From: Cladocopium goreaui
Lineage: Eukaryota > Sar > Dinophyceae > Suessiales > Symbiodiniaceae
Length of the DNA stretch: 64,000 nucleotides
Assembly: GCA_947184155.2 (NCBI GenBank)
Contig: CAMXCT020002768.1
Location: 544,419 to 608,418 of the forward strand
Direction: 5' to 3'
Position numbers and translations under genes: made by a program. Under the pieces are notes generated by a model that did no database searches, had not been told where the DNA came from, and was given only the letters and a program-made list of their open reading frames with translations. Below are positions 55,116 to 64,000 of this stretch, one piece after another; within the stretch, counting starts at the first letter, position 1, and each line of letters starts with the position of its first letter.

Positions 55116-55205
55116 CCCATAGGATCCATGTATGCTATATATGGTAACATTTACCATCAATATACCCCCAATGTTAGCATATATACCATACATGGATCCT
55201 ATGGG
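55116..55205. repeat. Family F palindromic MITE, copy 2
   Basis: Reverse complement of 24277-24366 apart from two bases; flanked by TA on both sides. Confidence 0.85.
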
Positions 55206-55452
55206 TACTATGTTGACTTTGGATTTGGATGGTTTTGTTGTTTTTTTTTGCCAAATTTCTATGAGCTTTCGATGGGTTTCTCATCTGCAAAAAAAAGGAG
55301 ACTTTGCCCCATCTCAGAGGATTAAGCCAACGACTATCAGTGGCTTAAATTGCTCTTAAGAAATGTGTAAATCGATGCAGTTGAGAAAAACATATGCAAA
55401 AAAAATCCGAACAACAGTACCATTTTGTGGTATTGTGTGGCTTATTTTGTAG

Positions 55453-55579
55453 CTGGTCTTACTAGAAACTTGTTCGACGTTCCATCCCAAATGGAGCTGA
55501 TGAGGTTCGCTGCACGAAGCCATTTCGCTGCACCCGGAGAGTCTGGCAAGGATAAAAATGAGAAGAGCAATACTTTGAG
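55453..55579 (+). CDS. Exon within a long open frame
   Basis: The frame is open from 55371 to a TGA at 55599. The best part follows TTTTGTAG or TTACTAG: NLFDVPSQMELMRFAARSHF then AAPGESGKDKNEKSNTLR, donor GTGTCA at 55580. Upstream the open frame is hydrophobic (LWYCVAYFVAGL), so a membrane-anchored small protein is an alternative. No family recognised. Confidence 0.6.
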
Positions 55580-55727
55580 GTGTCAGCCTGAACACGGGTG
55601 AATGGTGGGTGAATAGGTCGATTGTTGCCAGAAAAGGAGAAGTAACATTATGAAGAATCATTAATATGTACAGTATATTATATATATATACAATATATAT
55701 ATATACACATATATATTGTGTAATATG

Positions 55728-55790
55728 TGGAGGTTTCCATATTATGGGGGTACCCCTAAGTCATCCATTTTAGTTTCGGATTTTCGATGA
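55728..55790. repeat. Family D element, half copy
   Basis: GGAGGTTTCCATATTATGGG and GGTACCCCTAAGTCATCCAT; right half missing. Confidence 0.5.
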
Positions 55791-55835
55791 CATAACCAAC
55801 TAGCTATTGGGCGGGAATCCCCCATGACTGTTGAG

Positions 55836-55863
55836 CTCCCTGGCGTTTCGCGGGAGATCGAAG
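55836..55863 (+). CDS. Short exon
   Basis: GACTGTTGAG acceptor; LPGVSREIE; donor GTCTAT. The frame extends upstream to MTVE. Confidence 0.4.
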
Positions 55864-56123
55864 GTCTATCATGATCTTAAAGGAATGTCTAAACAGATTA
55901 CGGATGAGTGGATGGTTAACAAGATAGCAACCTGCAGTTTGGTTGATGTGTAAAGATCCCCCAAATGGGGATTCCTATATAATTATTATGGGGGACCCCA
56001 GAATCATCCACAATTTGGTCATTTGCACTGGGAAAAAAAAAGGTTTCGGGGTACTCCGATTTTCCAGACACCATTCTCATTGGATACAGTATTGGTAACG
56101 CCGCCTTATCCTCAGTTTTCCAG

Positions 56124-56143
56124 AGAGAGAGAGAGAGAGAGAG
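56124..56143. repeat. AG dinucleotide microsatellite
   Basis: Ten GA units. Confidence 0.85.
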
Positions 56144-57016
56144 AGGCGGTGCTTGTTTTTGCTGATGGATGACTAATCTGTCCCCTTTCTGATACATTAA
56201 GAATTAGTTTGGGCTTTAGGCAGGGATTCCCCTTTCGATGCAAAGTTGGATATGACTGCCTTCCGTCTTGTTGGTGATCTGGGAAATGAAGCGAAGTTTT
56301 GGAGGTTTGCCACTACTGTATCAGTTTGCAGTAGGTTTCTGCCACCCGAATTCCTTAATGGCAGTCTAGTCATGACTAGTCAATAAATTTCACTTGGTGT
56401 GGCGTTTCACGTTCACAGTAGCAAGAAGTACAGAAATCCTCAGCTCATGGGAGCCTGAAAAATTGCTGCTGTGAGGGGCTCGCTATTTCCATGTCAGAGG
56501 TAGTTCACTGGAGGGTATGTGACATATCTATAATATGTCTTGCATACTGTGACGATCCACTTGCAGTTTCCCGCAAGTACAGGTAGTGATTAGTGAATCA
56601 CCACTGCTCAGCTGCTTCAAACGACCCATCGGTCAGGTCGAGCCTTTCTGTCAGCTTGCTGGCTGTGGCAGGTGCACAAGCTGCCTCTGTGGCGGTGAAA
56701 TTTTACCATCCCCCAACTAACATAGACCCTGCCAGAGAGGGGAAATGGGTCATTCTCAGAGTCCATCTACCACAGCCTGCTGAGAAATGGCCCGTGATGT
56801 CTTCCACCCTGTCGTTGCTGAGCATTGGAGAAGTACCATGCTGTTGTCTTACATTGTCTTACTGCATTTTCTGCAGCCAGCCTGGATTAAGAATCATCAA
56901 CATCGACCCATATTTGCTGGTTCATCCTACTCAGCGAGTTGGTAGAAAAAATCTCGTTTTAAAATTGTCTTAAATCCGTGGATCAACTTATCAACCCTAT
57001 TTATCCTAGCTAGGGA

Positions 57017-57123
57017 TACCCTCTGGTTATGTCAAAATAGCTATTGAAAATGGCCATTTATAGTGAGTTTTCCCATGAATAGCATGGTGATTTTCCATAG
57101 TTATGTTAGTTTACCAGAGGGTA
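57017..57123. repeat. Family A element, reverse orientation
   Basis: TACCCTCTGGTTATGTCAAA to GTTAGTTTACCAGAGGGTA; the left end is the mirror of the CATAACCAGAGGGTA variant. Confidence 0.9.
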
Positions 57124-57226
57124 TCACCTATTTACTTCCTTGTGGGATTTTAACCCCTTGTGGACATTCTATACGCCCGGCCTTCTGATGGCCGCTATGG
57201 TGAGGTTCGCTCCCTGCCTCTGACAG

Positions 57227-57279
57227 GTGCATATCTACACTGACCCTTCCACCCGCAACGAAGGGCGCGGATAAAAAGG
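57227..57279 (+). CDS. Exon with consensus donor
   Basis: CCTCTGACAG acceptor; after one base the frame reads CISTLTLPPATKGADKK and meets donor GTGAGA at 57280. Confidence 0.6.
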
Positions 57280-57946
57280 GTGAGACTCTGTGCCTGCGCT
57301 GAATCATAATTCTATGAGATATTATATATATATATAAACTAATATATCATTAACTATATGATTGAAAAAGACATGAGCTGTAATACATACATATATATAT
57401 ATATTGTTATGCATGATATGATTTGATATGATATATATATACATACACCATGCTAGATCTATGAATTTACGCTTACACATATCCAAAAAACTCCAAACAT
57501 ATAGCAACATTAAGCCCATGATGAAAAGAAAATTGGAAAAGATCCAGGATCACCCAGTCTGGCAAGGTAGATACAGCATGCCGGAGCTAGACAGTTTACA
57601 CCCTGTTTCACCACGCTTTTGTATGTGTATAGGTGATAGCTGGCAAGGCTGGTAGTCCATCGTTAACTGTGTCCATATTTGGAATGAGACGTGCAAGTGA
57701 CCAACGCTGTATTTGTTCCTGCGTCTTTGTAAACACCCATCTGTTGTAACTCATTGTGATTATACAGCTAATGCTGGTCGCAACCAATCTAGATTTGGAG
57801 CTTCATCAACTAGTATTACGTGTATATATATATATATACATATATATAGATATATAGATATATATATATATTCAGTATCATATATGATACTGTATTCCAG
57901 AAAAAAGTGACCTGTGTTGTTTCCCACTCTCTGCTGGTCGACCCAG

Positions 57947-57978
57947 GAGGAGGTGTCACTGCCAGCGCTGGTGGACAG
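57947..57978 (+). CDS. Short exon
   Basis: GGTCGACCCAG acceptor; EEVSLPALVD; donor GTGCGA. Confidence 0.5.
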
Positions 57979-58287
57979 GTGCGACAAGAGAGGACCTGGC
58001 ACTACTTCCAGGATGTTTTTAGATGTGTTTACTAATTAATGGTGCTATATTATTATATGTGTACTATATACAGTATGTATATATTTGTATATAATGTGGG
58101 TATAAGAGATCATAAGAGTTTCGTGAAATGTCCAACCTATAAAGCAATTCTGCGAATGTTACACTCTTTTTTGTCGGCTCAAGATTCTTGGAAGGGTTCC
58201 TGGGGGCAAAATTTCTCGAGAGGAGCTGTTTTTTTTTGCCCGTGAAATCCTGTATTTTTACTGTATCCATCGGCAGATCTCTTCAAT

Positions 58288-58403
58288 TACCCTCTGGTAA
58301 TTTAACATAGCTATGGAAAATCCATTATAAATGGAGGTTTTATGGGGAAAATCATCTGTAAATGGTCCATTTTCCATAGCTATTTTGACATAACCAGAGG
58401 GTA
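58288..58403. repeat. Family A element, expanded interior
   Basis: TACCCTCTGGTAATTTAACA to TTTTGACATAACCAGAGGGT with about 10 additional internal bases (GGAGGTTTTATGGGG). Confidence 0.85.
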
Positions 58404-58507
58404 TACTCCAACTTAACCGTTCCATGAATAATTCTTGATTTAGTTCTTCATTTCCTCATCGTGGTTTTTCCTCAAATTCATAAACCATCGCCCGTCCGCC
58501 CCTTGAG

Positions 58508-58541
58508 GCCGTCCATGGATCACTGGGAGCTGCAAAGACGT
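58508..58541 (+). CDS. Possible exon
   Basis: GCCCCTTGAG acceptor; PSMDHWELQRRA in one frame, AVHGSLGAAKTC in another; donor GTGAAG at 58542. Frame undecided. Confidence 0.4.
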
Positions 58542-58871
58542 GCTGTGAAGTGTTTGGAATGCCCAGCTTTGGTGCAGAAATGATCCTGTTTGGCTGTCCC
58601 ATACGAAAATGGAGATGTGACTGTGTCTAAACTGTGTATTTCTGGGTGAATTAAACTGGCTAAGTTGGTTTGACTAACATAGTATAACTACGTTTATGGT
58701 AGAGATATTTCTATTTAATGGGATAAAAAGCAACTTATGACTGGGGGGGCATCACATTGTCATGGGAGAATGTTCAAAGGATATGACCGAAAAACCTGAG
58801 AAGCTCCAACCTATGCCCAAGAGAGGGTGGTGTCATGCAGATTTTGACGGTCAGCACAATGCTGAGATGGT

Positions 58872-58975
58872 TACCCTCTGGTAATTTAACATAGCTATTG
58901 AAAATGGCCATTTATAGTGAGTTTTCCCATTAAAAATTGTGATTTTCCATAGCTATGTTAGTTTACCAGAGGGTA
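58872..58975. repeat. Family A element, reverse orientation
   Basis: Complete copy TACCCTCTGGTAATTTAACA to GTTTACCAGAGGGTA. Confidence 0.9.
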
Positions 58976-59699
58976 TCCTGATCAATCACGGCAAGCCATG
59001 TCCGACAGTCCACTAGCCTCATGTGCCAATGCAAAATTATGGTCAAGAGCACAGATTTTGGCAGTGCTGACATTCTCTGCGTACGAATTTCAAGACTTAG
59101 GGGACCGCGAAAACAGATTTGCATGGTGGTTCATCCTGCTCAAGTGGGTTTTAATCCCAGCAGTGGAGTAACCCTACTTATCCCACTTATAACATACAAC
59201 CGGGAATATAACCTATCTACCATTCGTGGGATGAGCTCCCAGGATCCCAGCGTTCCACCATCCCATTCTTCTCTTTTTGTGGCACCACCGCAGTGAGGCA
59301 TCAAAGAAAAAGGTGAAATTTCACCCAAGGAGGGGGGTCCGGACAGGGAACAGCTGTAGAATCCACGAAGTCTGATCGTTCTTGAACGCTTCAAAGTTCG
59401 TTCTCCTTGAAGGGTATATCAGGTGTATATATATATATATACCATTTGTTTGCGGGATTGAGAACCAACATGATAAGAAATTTGGGGATAGGTTGAAGCC
59501 ACGAGGCTTCGGTCTAGAGTTCACTTCTTGATCTCTCGCCCTATAGTCATTGTAGATCATTTGGTGGCAGAACTGAAAAAACATTTCTGCAGCTTGTGAG
59601 CCAAAGGAAATCATTCCCCATTGGGGGATGTAGAAGCTGACTATATATAGCTGACTGCTGGAAGTCTCAGAGAATTCACCATCATCATGTTCTCCTTAG

Positions 59700-59745
59700 A
59701 GAGGCTTTAGAAAAGGATGGACCCCCAGTGCATCCAAATCCAATG
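59700..59745 (+). CDS. Short exon
   Basis: GTTCTCCTTAG acceptor; EALEKDGPPVHPNPM; donor GTTTTT at 59746. Confidence 0.5.
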
Positions 59746-59922
59746 GTTTTTATCATCATTATCCGATCATGGCCACAATCAACCAGGTGATATACATGAA
59801 ATCAGAATTAAACCATCACAAATTGATAAATTGTATAGACATTATTAACCATAACTAACCATGATGAAAACCAGTTCTAACAGTTAAAATGGCTTATTTC
59901 ATTGGGATCTACCCATGTTCAG

Positions 59923-60000
59923 GTCCCAAACTCACATCCCAAACCCGCCAGGAGCTCCTTCGAATCCTGGGAATTCCCAAGCACAGCTCCTTCGGCAGCA
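59923..60000 (+). CDS. Exon, unassigned
   Basis: CCATGTTCAG acceptor; PKLTSQTRQELLRILGIPKH then SSFGS; donor GTTGGG at 60001. Basic helical segment. Confidence 0.7.
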
Positions 60001-60249
60001 GTTGGGTTGTAAAAATTAAGGGATTACCAGAGGAAATGCTTAGGGATTCTTTCGGAAAATCATCGGAAAATTTGTTTATGCATTTCTTTAGTCATCTACA
60101 AAAATAATGTATATCGATCTTACATATCTATCGGTAACGAGACCAGGATGATCCAACCAATGTTAGGAAAAAGATTGGATTGATGGTATCAATCCGCCAC
60201 TTAAGAATGATGGACATTGATTGTGGATGATGTTTTCACCAACCATCAG

Positions 60250-60360
60250 GTATCCTTTTGTAATGGGGAAGCCATGTTCGATAAAACTGCTGGAGTGGTC
60301 GTCCCCAACCCATCCCCATGTTTTGAATCGGATTTTTACGCTCTAGAATTGGAAGATAAA
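60250..60360 (+). CDS. Possible exon
   Basis: AACCATCAG acceptor; VSFCNGEAMFDKTAGVVVPN then PSPCFESDFYALELEDKHE before a TA microsatellite; donor not clear. Confidence 0.4.
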
Positions 60361-60593
60361 CATGAACTATATATATATATAATTTTATATATATATATAT
60401 TGTATAATATGGTATATATACTGTATTCTCCAAAATTCGTTGTTGGCCACATCCGTCGATATCGTCTCCAGATCATCTATACCGTCTATACCACCTCTCT
60501 GGGGTCCCCAGCGAAAAAAAAATATGAGCCCCAAGTCACAAGTCACACAAGTCATCAACTGGTGGGTGGTTTTATATGTTTAACATGTTCCCA

Positions 60594-60624
<31 letters not shown>

Positions 60625-60682
60625 AGTATATATATATACATATCTATTCCATCAACCATTAGAAATGTTATGTTCCGTCCAG

Positions 60683-60729
60683 GCTTCAAGGTGCTGAAGG
60701 AGGTCAGGGACGTCAGGGACGCCGCGGCT
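60683..60729 (+). CDS. Charged exon
   Basis: TTCCGTCCAG acceptor; FKVLKEVRDVRDAAA; donor GTCGGT. Confidence 0.6.
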
Positions 60730-61024
60730 GTCGGTTTTTTATTGTTTTTTTGTCGGCCAAGCTGGAAAGAAGGTGATGAATATCAGGAGATCATCCATGA
60801 ATAATAGCGATTTAGAGGGATTGATAGGAGCTTATGGATGTTTGATAAGGATTCATGACCAACTAGAATGGCAATCCATTTTTTGACTTAATCGTTGGTG
60901 ATTCGAGTATGTCCCATGTCTCATAGTCCCATGAATATCCTATTGCATCACCATTTGAATGGATTGACCACGCCCCTATATGTGGGTGTCTTTTCTCCAA
61001 CTTTTCACGGCGTAGCATAACCAG

Positions 61025-61072
61025 GATGGCAACGTCAACAAGGTCAAGGGCAAAACAGCAACATCTAAAATG
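61025..61072 (+). CDS. Short basic exon
   Basis: CATAACCAG acceptor; 16 codons phase 0 DGNVNKVKGKTATSKM; donor GTCTCC. Confidence 0.6.
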
Positions 61073-61215
61073 GTCTCCCCTTGAATATCTTGAATTTCAA
61101 TAAGTGTGCCATGAAATATTTTGGAAGAATAAATTTTGGTCGAAATCCCAGATATTTGGACAGAGAGGTTGGGGATATGATCAAGGGACGCAAACAACCG
61201 ATAGAACAAGAATAA

Positions 61216-61319
61216 TACCCTCTGGTAATTTAACATAGCTATGGAAAATGTTCATTTATAGTGAGTTTTCCCATTAAAAATGTTGATTTTCCATAGTTAT
61301 GTTAGTTTACCAGAGGGTA
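61216..61319. repeat. Family A element, reverse orientation
   Basis: Complete copy TACCCTCTGGTAATTTAACA to GTTTACCAGAGGGTA. Confidence 0.9.
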
Positions 61320-61821
61320 AATTTGATATCTTGTACAATACGCAAAGCAAAGCGCCGAATTCAGGGTTCCCGAACTTTCAGTCAAAAAACATCTGCTGAG
61401 GTTTTTCATATTCGTAGAGTGTGAAAACTTGTGTATATATACCTATCCAGACTGCTTTATATAGAATCATAAACATCAAGTAGCATATGCATACGTAAAA
61501 TGATTGACAATAGGATACAATAGGTATAACTTACAACATATAACATATTTAAGATAGCCTCCAGTAGACTAGATATGTATATATGTGGACAATCCACCAT
61601 GAAACATCATTTCACACGAAAGCCATAGATTTTCATGGCAGTTTGGTAGCTTACAGACGGTTATAGATTTATAGGATATAATATGTGTATATATATATGT
61701 ATAACTATATATATATATATGTACATAACACCATAATAAGTCATAATGTATAGTTAGAATATCACTTAAACATTAACCACTACATAGATAAACCATGGGA
61801 ATCCATGGGTTGCCACAGCAG

Positions 61822-61866
61822 GTACTCACCTTCGACAGGTCGGTTGTGGGCGATGGCCTGGCTGAT
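61822..61866 (+). CDS. Short exon
   Basis: TTGCCACAGCAG acceptor; 15 codons phase 0 VLTFDRSVVGDGLAD; donor GTCTTT. A consensus-looking donor on the other strand here is judged fortuitous. Confidence 0.55.
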
Positions 61867-62024
61867 GTCTTTTTTTGGGATGAAAACTGACAAAAAATGA
61901 CCATCAAAGAGCATCAGAAGTGGAGATGTACAGCAATACTTAGGATTTATATGGATATATATGGATTTATATATACCATCCAAACTTACTTAGGATTTAT
62001 ATATATATATACCATCCAAACTAG

Positions 62025-62115
62025 GGAAGATGAGTCAGCAGAAGATGAAAGATGTGACCAACACAATGAGGATTTGACTCACCAGAGAACAGGGATGTCA
62101 CCTGTGAAGAATTGA
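62025..62115 (+). CDS. Acidic exon, possibly terminal
   Basis: ATCCAAACTAG acceptor; EDESAEDERCDQHNEDLTHQ then RTGMSPVKN and a TGA at 62113. Donor GTGAAG at 62104 is the alternative. Confidence 0.65.
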
Positions 62116-62263
62116 TTCAACCAACAACTTGGAGTATCACCCCACGGATCGTCACTGGTTAGTAACCACAGCTAGTTATAACATGCTACAGCCCATCTAT
62201 TGATGGGATAACCTCCACTGCTCGGCTCAAGATCTTTGTGCGGCGACGGGGTTCGTTGCGCAG

Positions 62264-62300
62264 ATGGATTCAAAGATGGAGAAGGAGCAGGACGTCAATG
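62264..62300 (+). CDS. Short charged exon
   Basis: GTTGCGCAG acceptor; MDSKMEKEQDVN; donor GTGCGA at 62301. Could also start a new gene because it begins with ATG. Confidence 0.55.
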
Positions 62301-62498
62301 GTGCGAAGTCATCATAGTTTGATCAATGTTTCGGGATGGGGTGCATTTGCATCTAGGTAAATACACCTATATACACGCCATGCATTTGTGGCACGCATAT
62401 GTGTACTATAGACTATGTATATATATATATACCGTATACACTTAGATTATCCCTTATTTATCTATCTATGTATATAAACTATGCATATATATATATAC

Positions 62499-62640
62499 AT
62501 ACATACATAACATAACATAACATTACATTACATTACACTACATTACATAACATAACATTACCTTACCTTGCCTTGCCTTACATTACATTTTATTACATTA
62601 CATTACATACATACATACAGACATACATACATACTGCATA
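62499..62640. repeat. ACATT/ACATA microsatellite
   Basis: Pentamer ACATT, ACATA and tetramer ACAT units in tandem. Confidence 0.9.
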
Positions 62641-62796
62641 TATGTTTGCACAGTTATAGATATTTGTATATATATTTTCTCCTTTAGCTTACACATATTC
62701 CGGGTGAGTCTGCTTTGTGGATATTGATGTGCTTTGTCAATAAGTATTGTACCTGGATGATCATGGATGATTTGGGGTAATGACCCCTGCTTGCAG

Positions 62797-62850
62797 ACGC
62801 CCAAGCGAGGTCACCAGCTGTTGTGACTGAACCCATGAAGGGATGGACAT
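62797..62850 (+). CDS. Possible exon
   Basis: CCCCTGCTTGCAG acceptor; AQARSPAVVTEPMKGW; end approximate, no clear donor before TGA at 62863. Confidence 0.35.
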
Positions 62851-63079
62851 CTCATCAACCATGAAGGTTTTTTCAATGACTTACCCACATGAGAGCGAGC
62901 CATGGGATGTCGGAAAAGCAGTAGAGACATGTTTTGTGGATACTCGACATGTTTGGAGTGCTAGAAATTTCAACTTGAATTAACAGCCATTGGTGACGCA
63001 ATGTTTGTTCCTCCACATGTTCCAGTTTTTGTTGCGGTGGTTCCCATGTGTTTTTTTTCAGGAACATCTACCAGAAACA

Positions 63080-63175
63080 CCCACACTCTCCGGTAATCAA
63101 ACATGACAATCGACAATTCTCCATTTAGAGATCGTGTTCCCATTGCATTTATCGGGAATTTCCCAGCTAGCCATG
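63080..63175. repeat. Family G element, diverged
   Basis: ACTCTCCGGTAATCAAACAT, GACAATCGACAATTCTCC and CCCATTGCATTTATCGGG. Confidence 0.35.
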
Positions 63176-63420
63176 TTTATATAAGTACCACAGACTAGGA
63201 TATATGATATATATATATATATACACATATGATATATATATATATATATACACATATGATATATATATATACACACACATATGATATATATATTTATATT
63301 TATATTTATATATATATATATTATGTACATATTATATATTATATATTATATATTATCATCCATTAATTATCCATTAAATTACCCAGCTAGCCATGTTTGT
63401 TTGCCTGGTTTCCGCCGAAG

Positions 63421-63496
63421 CGGGACCGGCGCAGGAGGCTCCTGTCGTCCCGGCAGCTGGGTAGAAAAGCAGGGGCAGAGGGGGCAGAGGGGGCCT
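63421..63496 (+). CDS. Arg-rich then Gly/Ala exon
   Basis: TTTCCGCCGAAG acceptor; RDRRRRLLSSRQLGRKAGAE then GAEGA; donor GTAAAA at 63497 or GTAGAA at 63461. Confidence 0.6.
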
Positions 63497-63656
63497 GTAA
63501 AAATATGTTGCAATGGAGCCAATGAATCGCCGATGAAACTTGTATTTTATGACTGAATGAAACTTAACTATGATGAAAATACTACTGACTGATAAAAATC
63601 TATGAATGGCTGAATGATGCTGAATGGTTGTTTTGTTATCGAAGGAAGTTTAGAAG

Positions 63657-63947
63657 TCAAACTTCCGACAATATGGATAGATGAAAAGCAGAGCAGGGCA
63701 GAGGCAGAGAGAAGAGGAAGCTTAGAAGAGAGAAGATCAGAAGAGAAAGAGTAAGAGGACAGAAGATACAGATGCGCGAAAAGGTAGAAAAGTCGTGAAA
63801 CACTGTGTTTTTCCAATGATTTGTGGCTCCGGAGGGTCGAAAAGTAGGCTCGCTAAAGCGGCGGGTGCGGACCCAGCTGGCCACAGGAGCGATGAAAAAT
63901 TGCACGCCGTTGTGGCGCGAAGCACATTTCCAAGTCAAAATGTACAA
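63657..63947 (-). CDS. Minus-strand open frame, probable repeat-derived
   Basis: The frame reads ASRHNGVQFF, ASWVRTRRFSEPTFRPSG and ATNHWKNTVFHDFSTFSR. From memory, very similar strings recur in predicted proteins of Symbiodiniaceae, which suggests a dispersed repeat rather than a single-copy gene. The N-terminal Met choice is arbitrary. It would be the only minus-strand coding candidate of note. Confidence 0.35.
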   Translation of the reverse strand: MYILTWKCASRHNGVQFFIAPVASWVRTRRFSEPTFRPSGATNHWKNTVFHDFSTFSRICIFCPLTLSLLIFSLLSFLFSLPLPCSAFHLSILSEV

Positions 63948-64000
63948 AACACCTCAGCGTCGGACCACTTTTGGAAGTGGCGATGTCGAAAAAGTGCACG

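Noticed and set aside
57227-57271. VHIYTDPSTRNEGRG as an RNA-recognition-motif fragment
   Set aside because: That frame hits TAA before the donor; the frame that reaches the GTGAGA donor reads CISTLTLPPATKGADKK instead.
58170-58190. Further DinoSL relics suggested by GGCTCAAG (58176, 62223, 38630)
   Set aside because: Only the last eight bases match; the CCGTAGCCATTTT part is absent.
61822-61870. Minus-strand exon with a consensus GTGAGT donor at about 61826-61831
   Set aside because: The plus strand offers a phase-0 exon (VLTFDRSVVGDGLAD) consistent with all neighbours; the minus donor is probably chance.

Overview
The window looks like nuclear DNA of a dinoflagellate, most likely a Symbiodiniaceae-type alga. 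The strongest single piece of evidence is at 1495-1516. This 22-base stretch matches the dinoflagellate spliced leader (DinoSL) except for two transitions. It is followed by a decayed 5' part of a protein family that is hugely amplified in these algae (a ubiquitin-like N-terminal segment, then RCC1-like units with the VTWG..GGDSSAV motif). No bacterial-style genes, operons, rRNA, tRNA or CRISPR arrays are visible. No long uninterrupted gene exists.

Protein-coding information is carried by many short GC-richer islands, about 25-430 bases each. All convincing ones lie on the plus strand. They usually follow a pyrimidine-AG acceptor and often end at a GT (sometimes apparently GC or GA) donor. 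Islands in 1-13.5 kb encode single ankyrin-repeat fragments. Islands in 14.5-36 kb encode highly charged, coiled-coil-like peptides. Islands in 39.9-43.2 kb are acidic or charged. Those in 44.8-55.6 kb include a 430-base exon with collagen-like Gly-X-Y triplets at 50198-50400. Islands in 55.8-63.5 kb are short and unassigned. I cannot tell whether this is one very large gene or several tandem same-strand genes. No confident start codon, and only a few possible terminal exons (27426-27452, 39942-40031, 62025-62115), can be proposed. Exon boundaries are by-eye calls.

The introns and spacers are built from repeats. About 26 copies of a roughly 105-base palindromic, MITE-like element (family A, ends TACCCTCTGGTAA and TTACCAGAGGGTA) are spread over the window. 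Further short inverted-repeat families (B to G) are interspersed. One of them, family E, carries a TACTAAC branch-point-like motif and ends exactly at the 3' splice site of an ankyrin exon, which makes it introner-like. Two dense satellite clusters lie at 28.7-31.3 kb and 36.5-39.7 kb. They share a 16-base repeat in opposite orientation. AT-rich microsatellites fill much of the remainder.

Functionally the plus-strand islands suggest a large ankyrin plus coiled-coil scaffold-type protein and a collagen-like protein. This is inference from composition and motifs; transcripts would be needed to join the exons.
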